NCBI GenBank assembly: GCA_026984415.1
Contig: JALSSE010000166.1
Span: 1-14,281 of the forward strand
Source: Hydrogenothermaceae bacterium
GTDB taxonomy: Bacteria > Aquificota > Aquificae > Hydrogenothermales > Hydrogenothermaceae
Direction: 5' to 3'
Length of the DNA stretch: 14,281 nt
Shown: positions 8,166-14,281 of the stretch, piece by piece
Layout: each line of letters begins with the position of its first letter
Position numbering within the stretch: position 1 is the first letter of the stretch
The notes under the pieces: generated by a model
What the model was told of the DNA's origin: nothing
Database searches by the model: none
Seen by the model: only the letters and a program-made list of their open reading frames with translations
Position numbers and translations under genes: made by a program

Positions 8166-8885
8166 TTATAAATGTTTATGGATGTAATCTAAAGAAAAAT
8201 TGCCGAGTTTTTTCTTGGTTGTCTCTGGAATATAAAATTTATCTAAATCTTTAAAAAGAATATTCTTTAGTTTGTTTAAAATTTTTATTTCTTCAAAATT
8301 AAAATTTATTTCTTTGTTTCTAAAACTATCAGAACTTTTATTTAAGCAATTTTTACAGACAACCCCACCATTTGATGATGAAAGATTACCAAAATTGTAC
8401 TTTGTAATTTTAACTCCACATAAACTACAGTTTTCAAGATTTGGGAATATACCATTTAAAAAAATAAATTTAACTAAAAAGTTAATTTTAAAATTTTCCA
8501 TATTTTCATTGTTAAGGAGATAGTAAATGTTTTTCTTTAAAAAAATGAAATACTTTTCATCTGGAGAGATAACAAATTTATTAAAATACTTTGATATAAA
8601 AAATGCCGTTTCAAATTTTTTTAAATCTTTAGCAATTTTTAAAGACAGATTTCTAAAATCATCAATTTCGTTTATGTAAACTTTACCTTTCCTTTTTATA
8701 AAAATTCCCTTAAACCAGTTAAACGGTTCAGAAACTGTTACAATGGGATTTTTTATAATCTGCCCAAAAGGAACGTATATATTTTCTTTTCCATACTTTT
8801 TTAAATAAACAGTGATTGATAAATCTTTTTCTCCAGAGTAAGACTTTCTTAAAACTATTGCTTCATCTTTAAAGACTGTTTCCAT
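8166..8885 (-). CDS. recO: DNA repair protein RecO
   Basis: At 239 residues this fits RecO, which anneals single strands and loads RecA with RecR in RecF-pathway recombination and gap repair. The N-terminal OB-fold region has KDEAIVLRKSYSGEKDLSIT and a short KKYGKENIYVPFG stretch (about 6-41). The helical domain ends with LVKFIFLNGIFPNLENC, the family pattern of F-x-x-x-x-L/F-x-x-x-G-x-x-P-x-L before the zinc site. Four cysteines (153, 156, 177, 180; CSLC and CKNC) form a likely zinc finger, which only some RecO proteins retain. The C-terminus ends in YIHKHL as usual. The start codon follows AGGGA. It is the first gene of the minus-strand operon with the amidotransferase and siroheme genes. 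Confidence 0.9.
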   Translation of the reverse strand: METVFKDEAIVLRKSYSGEKDLSITVYLKKYGKENIYVPFGQIIKNPIVTVSEPFNWFKGIFIKRKGKVYINEIDDFRNLSLKIAKDLKKFETAFFISKYFNKFVISPDEKYFIFLKKNIYYLLNNENMENFKINFLVKFIFLNGIFPNLENCSLCGVKITKYNFGNLSSSNGGVVCKNCLNKSSDSFRNKEINFNFEEIKILNKLKNILFKDLDKFYIPETTKKKLGNFSLDYIHKHL

Positions 8886-8912
8886 TTAAATCCCTTTAAA
8901 AAGTGATAGATT

Positions 8913-8940
8913 ATTATATTCACTCTTTACTATTAATCAA
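8913..8940 (-). promoter_or_regulatory. Promoter for recO operon
   Basis: On the minus strand TTGATT (8935-8940) is followed after 16 bases by a perfect TATAAT (8913-8918), 27 bases before the recO start codon. Spacing and position fit a sigma-70-type promoter. Confidence 0.6.
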
Positions 8941-8944
8941 TAGG

Positions 8945-8974
8945 TTGAAAAAGTTTATGTATAATGGTTAATAT
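8945..8974 (+). promoter_or_regulatory. Possible promoter for the cysteine-rich lipoprotein
   Basis: TTGAAA (8945-8950) is followed after 18 bases by TAATAT (8969-8974). A perfect TATAAT at 8960-8965 is closer but has no matching -35 box. One of the two probably drives the gene starting at 9002. This region and the recO promoter lie back to back. Confidence 0.35.
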
Positions 8975-9001
8975 TTTATTAAAAATTTAAAGAGGGATAT
9001 C

Positions 9002-9592
9002 TTGTATAAAATTTTTCTTTTTTTAATTGGATTTATATTCATTTCCTGTTCTCCAAAATATGAAGTAAAAACAATTTACAAGCTTCCAGAAACAGAAGAT
9101 GGAAAAAAATGTATATCCCAGTGCCAGATTCAATACGAATTTTGTAAAAAGGAGTGTAATCAAAATTATCAGAAATGTTTAAACAGTGCTTTAAAAAGGG
9201 CTAAAGAAATATACAAAGAAGCTGAAAAAGATTACCAGATAAAATTTAAAAAATACTACAGAGAATATTCATTATATACAGAAGCGTATCGGAGCTGGCT
9301 TAATAAATATGAAAGAACAAAATCAGACTTTGAGTACTATTCAAGGAAATGCTCTATTGATAAAAAGTGGTGCGATGAAAAAAATTATTACAGTAGGCTC
9401 CTCAGTGAACTGTATTCCCACAAACCAAAAGAACCTTTTAAGCCTCAAGAACCTTCCTTTGAAAAGATTTTACAGGTTCAACAGAGCAAATGTGATAAAG
9501 AGTGTGGATGTAAAAATGAGTATGATACGTGTTTCCAGAGCTGTGGAGGTAAAATAGAGTATAAAAAAATATGTGTAGAAAACTGTAAATAG
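9002..9592 (+). CDS. Cysteine-rich lipoprotein with repeated CX3C motifs
   Basis: This 196-residue protein has a lipoprotein signal peptide: one Lys, a hydrophobic run and a lipobox FISC with Cys16 as the lipid-anchored residue. The mature part has 14 more cysteines. The first cluster is C37-x3-C41-x6-C48-x3-C52-x6-C59. The second is C164-x3-C168-x-C170-x6-C177-x3-C181-x9-C191-x3-C195. Between them is a long Tyr/Lys-rich helical region, probably coiled coil (about 60-135), with Cys117 and Cys124, and a short Pro-rich linker (KPKEPFKPQEP). I do not recognise the family. Paired CX3C motifs on helices suggest disulfide-linked helical hairpins or metal binding in the periplasm. The start is TTG at 9002 behind GAGGG. 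Its stop abuts that of the facing hydrolase gene with no base between. Confidence 0.8.
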   Translation: MYKIFLFLIGFIFISCSPKYEVKTIYKLPETEDGKKCISQCQIQYEFCKKECNQNYQKCLNSALKRAKEIYKEAEKDYQIKFKKYYREYSLYTEAYRSWLNKYERTKSDFEYYSRKCSIDKKWCDEKNYYSRLLSELYSHKPKEPFKPQEPSFEKILQVQQSKCDKECGCKNEYDTCFQSCGGKIEYKKICVENCK

Positions 9593-10411
9593 TTATTTTG
9601 AGATATACAGTCTAATTAAATTTAATACTTTAGACCTCACTTCTTTATCCAATAACCCTTGAATATGCCCTGCATTTTCAACAATAAAAATATGTTTTTT
9701 TCCTTTGTATTTTTTGAATAAGACCAAAGAATGTTTAAAAGGAATAACCCTGTCCTTTTTTCCATGTATAAAAATTATCGGAATTGGAAATACTTTATCA
9801 ATCCATCTTACAGGAGAATATTTATCATTTAGGAAAAATGCCAGAGGTTGGAAAATCCACGTTATAGGAGAAGAAGAAAGTTTTTCCCTTGCCAATTTTC
9901 TATAACTGGAAAATGTACTATCAACAATTAATAATTTTATTAAATTTTTTTGTCTGTAATTTGCAGCAACATAAATGGCAATTTCTCCACCTAAACTCTG
10001 TCCAAAAAGTATAATTTTTCCTGTTTTATCTAAATTATCCACACAAAATTTAACAGCAGACAATCCATCAATATGAACCCCTTTTAAAGAGGGTCTTCCT
10101 TCAGATTTACCATAACCTCTGTAATCAAAAATAAAAACATCAAATCTATTATCTACAAACCAGAATATAGAATTAACATGGGTTGTTATATTTTCCGCAT
10201 TACCATGAAAAAAGACAACTGTACCTTCAGGATTTTCTGTTTTAAAGAACCACCCGTGTAGTCTAACTTTATCAGATGTTTCAAAATAAACATCTTTAAA
10301 TTTGTACTTTTTCAGATTTGGATTTGGATAATCTTTTTTTTCAGGGAAAAATATTAAATGGCTACAACCTGTTAGGAAAAAGGCAAAAATAATCAGTATT
10401 AATTTTTTCAT
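9593..10411 (-). CDS. Alpha/beta-hydrolase lipoprotein
   Basis: This 272-residue protein has a lipoprotein signal peptide ending in LTGC (Cys16). The rest is an alpha/beta-hydrolase fold of the Bem46/ABHD17-like group. The oxyanion segment is FFHGNAENITTH (67-78), followed by FDYRGYGKSEG (95-105). The nucleophile Ser139 is in FGQSLGGE, Asp220 in IHGKKDRVIP and His249 in NAGHIQG, so the triad is complete. It is probably an esterase, thioesterase or acyl hydrolase anchored in the envelope, with substrate unknown. Its ATG lies 4 bases after the DUF4105 gene's stop and lacks a clear ribosome site, so translation is likely coupled to that gene. This supports a shared pathway. Confidence 0.88.
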   Translation of the reverse strand: MKKLILIIFAFFLTGCSHLIFFPEKKDYPNPNLKKYKFKDVYFETSDKVRLHGWFFKTENPEGTVVFFHGNAENITTHVNSIFWFVDNRFDVFIFDYRGYGKSEGRPSLKGVHIDGLSAVKFCVDNLDKTGKIILFGQSLGGEIAIYVAANYRQKNLIKLLIVDSTFSSYRKLAREKLSSSPITWIFQPLAFFLNDKYSPVRWIDKVFPIPIIFIHGKKDRVIPFKHSLVLFKKYKGKKHIFIVENAGHIQGLLDKEVRSKVLNLIRLYISK

Positions 10412-10415
10412 AATT

Positions 10416-12320
10416 TTAAAAATAGTGTAAAAAACTCAATTTTGCTTCTGTTTTGTATTTGGAATAGGTTTTAAACCTTGAATATTCTAACTTAACTGCA
10501 TTTTGAAGATTTATTTTAAATCTCTGGTTGAATGACAATTTATAAAAGTTATTTTTATTTCCTAAAAAGTAATCAAATGTTTTAAGATTTAAATGGAATT
10601 TATAAAAGTTGTTTACACTTTTTAAAATTCCTGTTGAAATTCCAGCTCCAACGGAATATTTTCTTTTTAATTTATCAGACAATGAAAAATCTGTCTCAAA
10701 AAATCCATAAACCAACCCATATTTCCAGAAATTAAAAGCAAAACCACCACCGGGGTTAATATCTAAAATTAGCTTTTGTTTTTCTCCATTTACAAACCTT
10801 CTGTAAATACCAAAATTTACCCTCCACGAAATAGGTTTAAAAAATACATTACGTGGAGTTATTGAAGTTATCTCAACTATTCCTATTTTCTGAATTTGAA
10901 ATTTTTTTAAATCAGTATAGTACCTGAATTTCAAATCTAAAAACTGTATTTTTGAACCGTATTTAAAACCTTCATCTAAATCAAGTAAATCGTGGTATGC
11001 AGGTCTTGTTCCGATTTCTATAAACTTTTCTTTATTTAATAATCCAGCAGAAATCTGAACTCTTTTTGAGTTATGGCTCTTTTCTGGGGAAACAGGAACA
11101 GGATATTTATAAATAATCTTATCTTTAAATTTACTTCTAACTGAAAGTATTTTGATAAGTTTTTTTGTATACGTGCTTTTATTTATTTTTCTTTTTGATA
11201 CAAGATATTGAAGATAGTTTGTTGATACGTCTAATATATAAATTTTCTTTTTTTCAGGAATATTTAAATCTAAAACAGTATTTGGATTAATTTTCCCTGT
11301 GGCTATCTTTAAAGCAGTTATTTTTTGTTTTTTATTTAAAAAAGAAGAAATAAAATTTATTTTAGTTACTTTTGATGGTCTGTAATCTGGATTGTTTATA
11401 AGCTTTTTATTTTTTAAAACTTTTATCGTATCAACAGGGATTACCCAGTATTTAAATTTATCTGTTATCCTGTACTCAGGTTTTACTACATCAATAAGGA
11501 ATAAAAGGTTATATGAACAGTTTTCATTAAAAAAGTAATAGTAAGAGTATATATCCTGAAGTTCCCAGACGTGCAATGTCATTCTATAAACTTCATTTTC
11601 TGTTAGATTTAATTTATATTCCCATAAATCTCTACTGTCTTTGTCTGAATACTGTTTTAATTTTTCATAGTAAGGTAATATAGAAAAATAACCTTTATAA
11701 AAACCAAAAATCCCTTTAAACGCAAACAAAATTCCATTTGTATCGGTTGTAATTGCTGAATAGTTAACTGCATGGGAAACTAACTTTGACTTTAAGGGAG
11801 TATCTATCCTTATTAATGTATGTCCAAACATTGAAGCTGGGCTATTAATGTGTGCATCTGCAAAAACAAGGTATGCTTTTGTTGGATTTATATCCTTCAA
11901 AAATTTTTTTAACTCTTTGCAATTGTAGTCTGGAAGGAACTGTTTATCAAAGTTAAGCTCTTTGTTTAGCCACCAGAATCTTAAAGGAAATTTACAGATA
12001 TATTTTTCAGATTCAAAAAAGGCTTTTATCGTTTCTTTTAATTCTAATTCTGGATTGTTTTTTCCATATTTTGAAATAAAAAATTTAGGGTCATCAATTA
12101 AACTTTCTTTATTTTTATAATGAAGTAGGGCTTTCCACTGTAAACTTTGTGATAGTTTTCTTTCTTCTACCTGATTTATTAAAGTCTGAATATATTCTTC
12201 TTTTGTAATCCCATAAGAAACATTTATTCCTGACAAAAATAAAAAAACCCAAAGCAAAAACTTTGGGTTTATACAAAAAAGAAACAATTTTTTATTTTTA
12301 AGAGTTTGAAATCTCTGCAA
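10416..12320 (-). CDS. DUF4105 (Lnb-like) protein with probable outer-membrane barrel
   Basis: This large exported protein has up to 634 residues. The DUF4105 domain is recognised by FADAHINSPASMFGHTLIRID (His157, His167) and NENCSYNLLFLID (Cys268), which carry the conserved His and Cys of the family. DUF4105 includes enterococcal Lnb, which transfers an acyl chain to make lyso-form lipoproteins, so an acyl-transfer or hydrolase role is possible. From about residue 420 the chain alternates polar and hydrophobic residues and ends in SFLHYF. A terminal Phe is typical of outer-membrane beta-barrels. The start is uncertain: TTG at 12320, TTG at 12287 or later TTG codons are possible, and none has a good ribosome site. 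The hydrophobic signal segment (about 21-30) is encoded by the terminator of the upstream gene. It overlaps that gene by 23 bases if TTG 12320 is used. Confidence 0.8.
   Translation of the reverse strand: MQRFQTLKNKKLFLFCINPKFLLWVFLFLSGINVSYGITKEEYIQTLINQVEERKLSQSLQWKALLHYKNKESLIDDPKFFISKYGKNNPELELKETIKAFFESEKYICKFPLRFWWLNKELNFDKQFLPDYNCKELKKFLKDINPTKAYLVFADAHINSPASMFGHTLIRIDTPLKSKLVSHAVNYSAITTDTNGILFAFKGIFGFYKGYFSILPYYEKLKQYSDKDSRDLWEYKLNLTENEVYRMTLHVWELQDIYSYYYFFNENCSYNLLFLIDVVKPEYRITDKFKYWVIPVDTIKVLKNKKLINNPDYRPSKVTKINFISSFLNKKQKITALKIATGKINPNTVLDLNIPEKKKIYILDVSTNYLQYLVSKRKINKSTYTKKLIKILSVRSKFKDKIIYKYPVPVSPEKSHNSKRVQISAGLLNKEKFIEIGTRPAYHDLLDLDEGFKYGSKIQFLDLKFRYYTDLKKFQIQKIGIVEITSITPRNVFFKPISWRVNFGIYRRFVNGEKQKLILDINPGGGFAFNFWKYGLVYGFFETDFSLSDKLKRKYSVGAGISTGILKSVNNFYKFHLNLKTFDYFLGNKNNFYKLSFNQRFKINLQNAVKLEYSRFKTYSKYKTEAKLSFLHYF
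12245..12270 (-). terminator. Intrinsic terminator inside the DUF4105 signal-peptide region
   Basis: On the minus strand AAACCCAAAG, a 6-base loop, and CTTTGGGTTT form a perfect 10-bp stem, immediately followed by four more T and then ATTTTTG. It lies 27 bases after the DUF3015 stop. It has all the marks of a strong Rho-independent terminator for that gene, yet it lies in the reading frame of the next gene. It should therefore limit read-through into the DUF4105 and hydrolase genes. Confidence 0.85.
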
Positions 12321-12765
12321 TTTTATTTATAACATCAGCAGCTTCAACTTTTTCAGAAGAGAAGATTTCTGAAAAATGTGACTGTAAAGTAGAGAAGAAT
12401 TCCATTTTCTTATCTTCTGGAATGTTCATAAGTTCAGCTATTGTTTCTAACGATTCACCATTACCAGCAGCAATGTCCTGAGCTACAGAATCCATGTTTT
12501 GAGCAATAAACTTTTGTAATTTTTTGTTTTCCACAAGTCTTTTAGGTTTTTTACAACCTAAAGTACCTGAAGTCATTCCAAAAGTCTGGTTTCCAAATGT
12601 TCCGTTTGTTGTTACAGCAAATAGTTGGAATAGTAACGAATCCTGTCCCATGTCTTCCATTAACATAGTTCCAAGACCACACCCTGCATTTTCCTTTAAG
12701 GTTCCAGCCATTGATGAAGCTGTTAGAGTTAATGCTGCAACCCCCATAACTAAAAGTTTTTTCAT
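12298..12765 (-). CDS. DUF3015 family secreted protein
   Basis: This 155-residue protein has a Sec signal peptide (MKKLLVMGVAALTLTASSMA, cleavage after Ala20). The mature chain has the DUF3015 pattern: CGLGTM (29-34), LFAVTTNGTFGNQTFGMTSG (48-67) and TLGC (68-71). Cys29 and Cys71 probably form a disulfide. The C-terminal half is helical and lacks other motifs. The family's function is unknown. I took ATG 12765 rather than an upstream ATG at 12831, because AGGAGGG lies 6 bases before it and the signal peptide begins there. It has its own promoter and terminator, so it is probably expressed well above the genes that follow. Confidence 0.9.
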   Translation of the reverse strand: MKKLLVMGVAALTLTASSMAGTLKENAGCGLGTMLMEDMGQDSLLFQLFAVTTNGTFGNQTFGMTSGTLGCKKPKRLVENKKLQKFIAQNMDSVAQDIAAGNGESLETIAELMNIPEDKKMEFFSTLQSHFSEIFSSEKVEAADVINKIAEISNS

Positions 12766-12771
12766 GATTTT

Positions 12772-12778
12772 CCCTCCT
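12772..12778 (-). promoter_or_regulatory. Ribosome binding site of the DUF3015 gene
   Basis: AGGAGGG on the minus strand sits 6 bases before ATG 12763-12765. It excludes the longer version starting at 12831, whose extra 22 residues would be encoded by promoter and leader DNA. Confidence 0.85.
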
Positions 12779-12801
12779 AAAATGTATTTTGGGGCTTTCT
12801 T

Positions 12802-12831
12802 ATTATACTTTATTAAAAGTAAAATTAACAA
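12802..12831 (-). promoter_or_regulatory. Promoter of the DUF3015 gene
   Basis: On the minus strand TTGTTA (12826-12831) is followed after 18 bases by a perfect TATAAT (12802-12807), 36 bases before the start codon. It overlaps no coding sequence, and tsaB upstream ends at 12846. Confidence 0.65.
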
Positions 12832-12845
12832 ACTTATGCTGGTTT

Positions 12846-13463
12846 TTATGATTCTCTTATATAAATAGGCTCAATAGAAAATGGATTTTCAGTTAAATTG
12901 TGTTTTAAAGCGTAAAAAGCACCATTTACAGATAAACTTTCTAAAATAGTTTCTTTGTTTTTTACCTGTAAATTAAGATTTTTTTCAATGACTAAAGAAT
13001 TTTCTGTATCCTTTACAAAATTTTCAAACTCTTCAAATTTTAAAAGTTTTATATCAGAAACCTGTTTTAATTCAAAATCTTTAGATTTGTAAATTTTTGA
13101 ATAAACCTCTCCTTTTCCTGCATTAATTCCACAAATAATGTTTCCATTAAAATGTTTATATTTATAAGCCATAACATCCAGACTTATATAACTGTAAAGT
13201 TCTAAATTTAAGGAATAGCTCAATGTTTTTGCCACAGTTATCCCAACCCGTAAACCAGTATAACTACCTGGTCCCTTGTTCACCACAATTTTTTTTATTG
13301 AATTTTTATCAATTTGAAGTTCTTCTAATATTTCATATATTTTTTTTATAATAATTTCAGAAAAAGGCTTTGGTTTTGAAATACTTAAATCAATCAAAAC
13401 TTTATGGTCTTTTATTATTGAAATACCTATTACTTCTGAATATGTGTCTATTGATAGTATCAT
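12846..13463 (-). CDS. tsaB: tRNA threonylcarbamoyladenosine biosynthesis protein TsaB
   Basis: This 205-residue protein matches TsaB (YeaZ), an ASKHA-fold partner of TsaD and TsaE. Together they attach the threonylcarbamoyl group to A37 of tRNAs that read ANN codons. The N-terminal strand is ILSIDTYSEVIGISI (2-16), and the signature KGPGSYTGLRVG is at 63-74. As expected for TsaB, it lacks the metal-binding His-x-x-x-His motif of the catalytic paralogue TsaD. The start ATG follows AAGGA. Downstream is the DUF3015 gene with its own promoter. Upstream is the divergent FlgM-like gene. Confidence 0.93.
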   Translation of the reverse strand: MILSIDTYSEVIGISIIKDHKVLIDLSISKPKPFSEIIIKKIYEILEELQIDKNSIKKIVVNKGPGSYTGLRVGITVAKTLSYSLNLELYSYISLDVMAYKYKHFNGNIICGINAGKGEVYSKIYKSKDFELKQVSDIKLLKFEEFENFVKDTENSLVIEKNLNLQVKNKETILESLSVNGAFYALKHNLTENPFSIEPIYIRES

Positions 13464-13482
13464 AAGCTATCCTTTTCAAAAT

Positions 13483-13509
13483 TAAAGTAAAATAAAATTA
13501 TACCGAAAA
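13483..13509 (+). promoter_or_regulatory. Sigma-28 (FliA)-type promoter before the flgM-like gene
   Basis: TAAAGTAA (13483-13490), an 11-base spacer and ACCGAAAA (13502-13509) match the FliA consensus TAAAGTTT-N11-GCCGATAA at 12 of 16 positions with exact spacing. The TTG start follows 25 bases after the -10 box. On the other strand a TATAAT at 13497-13502 could serve tsaB, so the two promoters would overlap back to back. Confidence 0.55.
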
Positions 13510-13534
13510 TCAAACTAACTTTGGAGAAGTTAAA

Positions 13535-13747
13535 TTGAATAAAAAACTTCGGGAAGTATTAAAAAAATATTTAACTGATGATGAGTTAGAGAAGTTGGAA
13601 AATTATTTTGATGAAAATGAGGAACAAATGTCTAAAAATGAAAAAATTTCAAAATTGAAAAAAATGATAGAAAACGGAGAATACCAGATAGAACCTGAAG
13701 AAGTTGCAAAAAAAATGTTAGAAATTTTCAAAAAATTCCAGACTTAA
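13535..13747 (+). CDS. flgM: FlgM-like anti-sigma-28 factor
   Basis: This small 70-residue protein is highly charged and probably largely disordered on its own. Residues 35-65 (KNEKISKLKKMIENGEYQIE, then EEVAKKMLEIF) follow the FlgM C-terminal pattern: K-I/V-x-x-L-K-x-x-I-x-x-G-x-Y-x-V-x-x-E-x-V-A-x-x-M/L-L. In FlgM this part wraps around FliA (sigma-28) and holds flagellar late genes off until the hook is built and FlgM is exported. The first 30 residues differ from standard FlgM, so a diverged or shortened member is possible. The start is TTG with GGAG 8 bases upstream. A sigma-28-like promoter supports the call. The gene's TAA overlaps the facing gene's stop in TTAA. No other flagellar gene is visible. 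Confidence 0.65.
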   Translation: MNKKLREVLKKYLTDDELEKLENYFDENEEQMSKNEKISKLKKMIENGEYQIEPEEVAKKMLEIFKKFQT

Positions 13748-14281
13748 AAAAATTCATAAAGTCTCTTAAAAACCTGTTTTATCTTTTCCACTGCAACAGG
13801 AATTTCTTCCTTTTTATTCATTAATCCAAAAGAAAATCTGACATACCTTAAAGCCTCTTTTTCAGAAAATCCGTAAGCAAGTAAAACATGTGAAGGGGTT
13901 GGTGTTCCAGAAGAACAGGCAGAACCAGAGGAAACCATTATATTCTCCGAATTTAAACCTATAACCATAGACTGGGCATCAACTTTTGGGAAGATAACAG
14001 CAGAAATATTTGGAATTCTACTTACATTTTCACTGATAATTTTAATATCTGGTATTTCTTTTTTCAGTAAAAATTCAAATGTGTCCCTTAATTCTTTTAG
14101 AAAAGATATTTTTTCCTTATTATCCTTACTCCATATACTGACTGCATCTGAGAGGAACTTTATAAAAGCAACATTTTCTGTTCCAGACCTTAATCCCCTT
14201 TCCTGTCCTCCACCAAACAGTAAAGGTACAATATCAGTATTTTTATTTTTGTAAAACAACCCAATACCTTTTGGGGCGTTG
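13744..14281 (-). CDS. Cysteine desulfurase (NifS/IscS type), C-terminal part
   Basis: The gene runs off the right edge. Reading inward from the edge it gives NAPKGIGLFYKN, which continues the S-x-H-K-x-x-x-P-K-G active-site region of class V PLP enzymes. The PLP-binding lysine itself lies just outside the window. GGGQERGLRSGTEN is the conserved phosphate-binding segment. The loop SSGSACSSGTPTPSHVL carries the catalytic cysteine that forms the persulfide. The long loop places it in group I (IscS/NifS). It supplies sulfur from L-cysteine for Fe-S clusters and tRNA thiolation. The apparent start near 14259 is an internal TTG, not a real start. Confidence 0.93.
   Translation of the reverse strand, partial: NAPKGIGLFYKNKNTDIVPLLFGGGQERGLRSGTENVAFIKFLSDAVSIWSKDNKEKISFLKELRDTFEFLLKKEIPDIKIISENVSRIPNISAVIFPKVDAQSMVIGLNSENIMVSSGSACSSGTPTPSHVLLAYGFSEKEALRYVRFSFGLMNKKEEIPVAVEKIKQVFKRLYEFF

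Noticed and set aside
9309..9557. 82-residue plus-strand frame within the lipoprotein gene
   Set aside because: It lies wholly inside the cysteine-rich lipoprotein gene in another frame, without signal or motif. The lipobox and cysteine pattern favour the long frame.
12524..12868. 114-residue plus-strand frame
   Set aside because: It is antisense to the DUF3015 gene, its promoter and the end of tsaB. It has no ribosome site.
14128..14281. Idea of a second short gene starting near 14259
   Set aside because: The frame continues upstream to the window edge as conserved cysteine desulfurase sequence (NAPKGIGL), so the apparent start is an internal TTG.
1..14281. CRISPR array, insertion sequence, phage or defence island
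   Set aside because: No spaced direct repeats, transposase motifs, attachment-like repeats or tRNA were seen. The SNF2 helicase lacks the companion genes (such as DISARM or other methylase/nuclease partners) that would suggest a defence system.

Overview
The window looks like an ordinary chromosomal segment of a low-GC, Gram-negative (diderm) bacterium. The genes are packed tightly, with only short spacers. The proteins are rich in Lys, Glu, Ile and Phe, and two of them carry lipoprotein signal peptides. This, together with an Aquifex-like FlgM C-terminus, suggests a thermophilic member of the Aquificota, possibly near Sulfurihydrogenibium (Hydrogenothermaceae). That placement is inference from composition and remembered family resemblance, not from a search. 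Many genes share an AGGTGA-type ribosome binding site. I see no mobile element, tRNA, rRNA or CRISPR array.

Layout, left to right. (1) The 3' end of ftsY (+) is followed by a TPR-like protein of unknown function (+). (2) A minus-strand run reads from 4774 down to 1354: unknown 170-aa protein, SNF2-family helicase, cutA and a slipin (SPFH protein). Its first three genes overlap one another, and a two-way terminator separates it from the TPR gene. (3) dnaK (+) stands alone behind a clear sigma-70-type promoter and ends in a two-way terminator that also encodes the tail of the facing gene. (4) A minus-strand operon holds recO, a class I glutamine amidotransferase and a siroheme-pathway precorrin-2 dehydrogenase. 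(5) An envelope cluster follows: a cysteine-rich lipoprotein (+) meets a minus-strand run of DUF3015, DUF4105/Lnb-like with a probable outer-membrane barrel, and an alpha/beta-hydrolase lipoprotein. (6) tsaB (-) is followed by a FlgM-like anti-sigma factor (+) with a sigma-28-like promoter, and by the 3' part of a cysteine desulfurase gene (-).

The most interesting points are these. A strong intrinsic terminator after the DUF3015 gene lies inside the signal-peptide region of the following DUF4105 gene, suggesting built-in attenuation. The DUF3015/DUF4105/hydrolase run may be an uncharacterised envelope-modification unit. A sigma-28-type promoter with exact 11-bp spacing precedes the FlgM-like gene, which fits autoregulation of the flagellar anti-sigma factor. 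The 170-aa unknown protein is translationally coupled to the SNF2 helicase. The plus-strand lipoprotein has repeated CX3C motifs.
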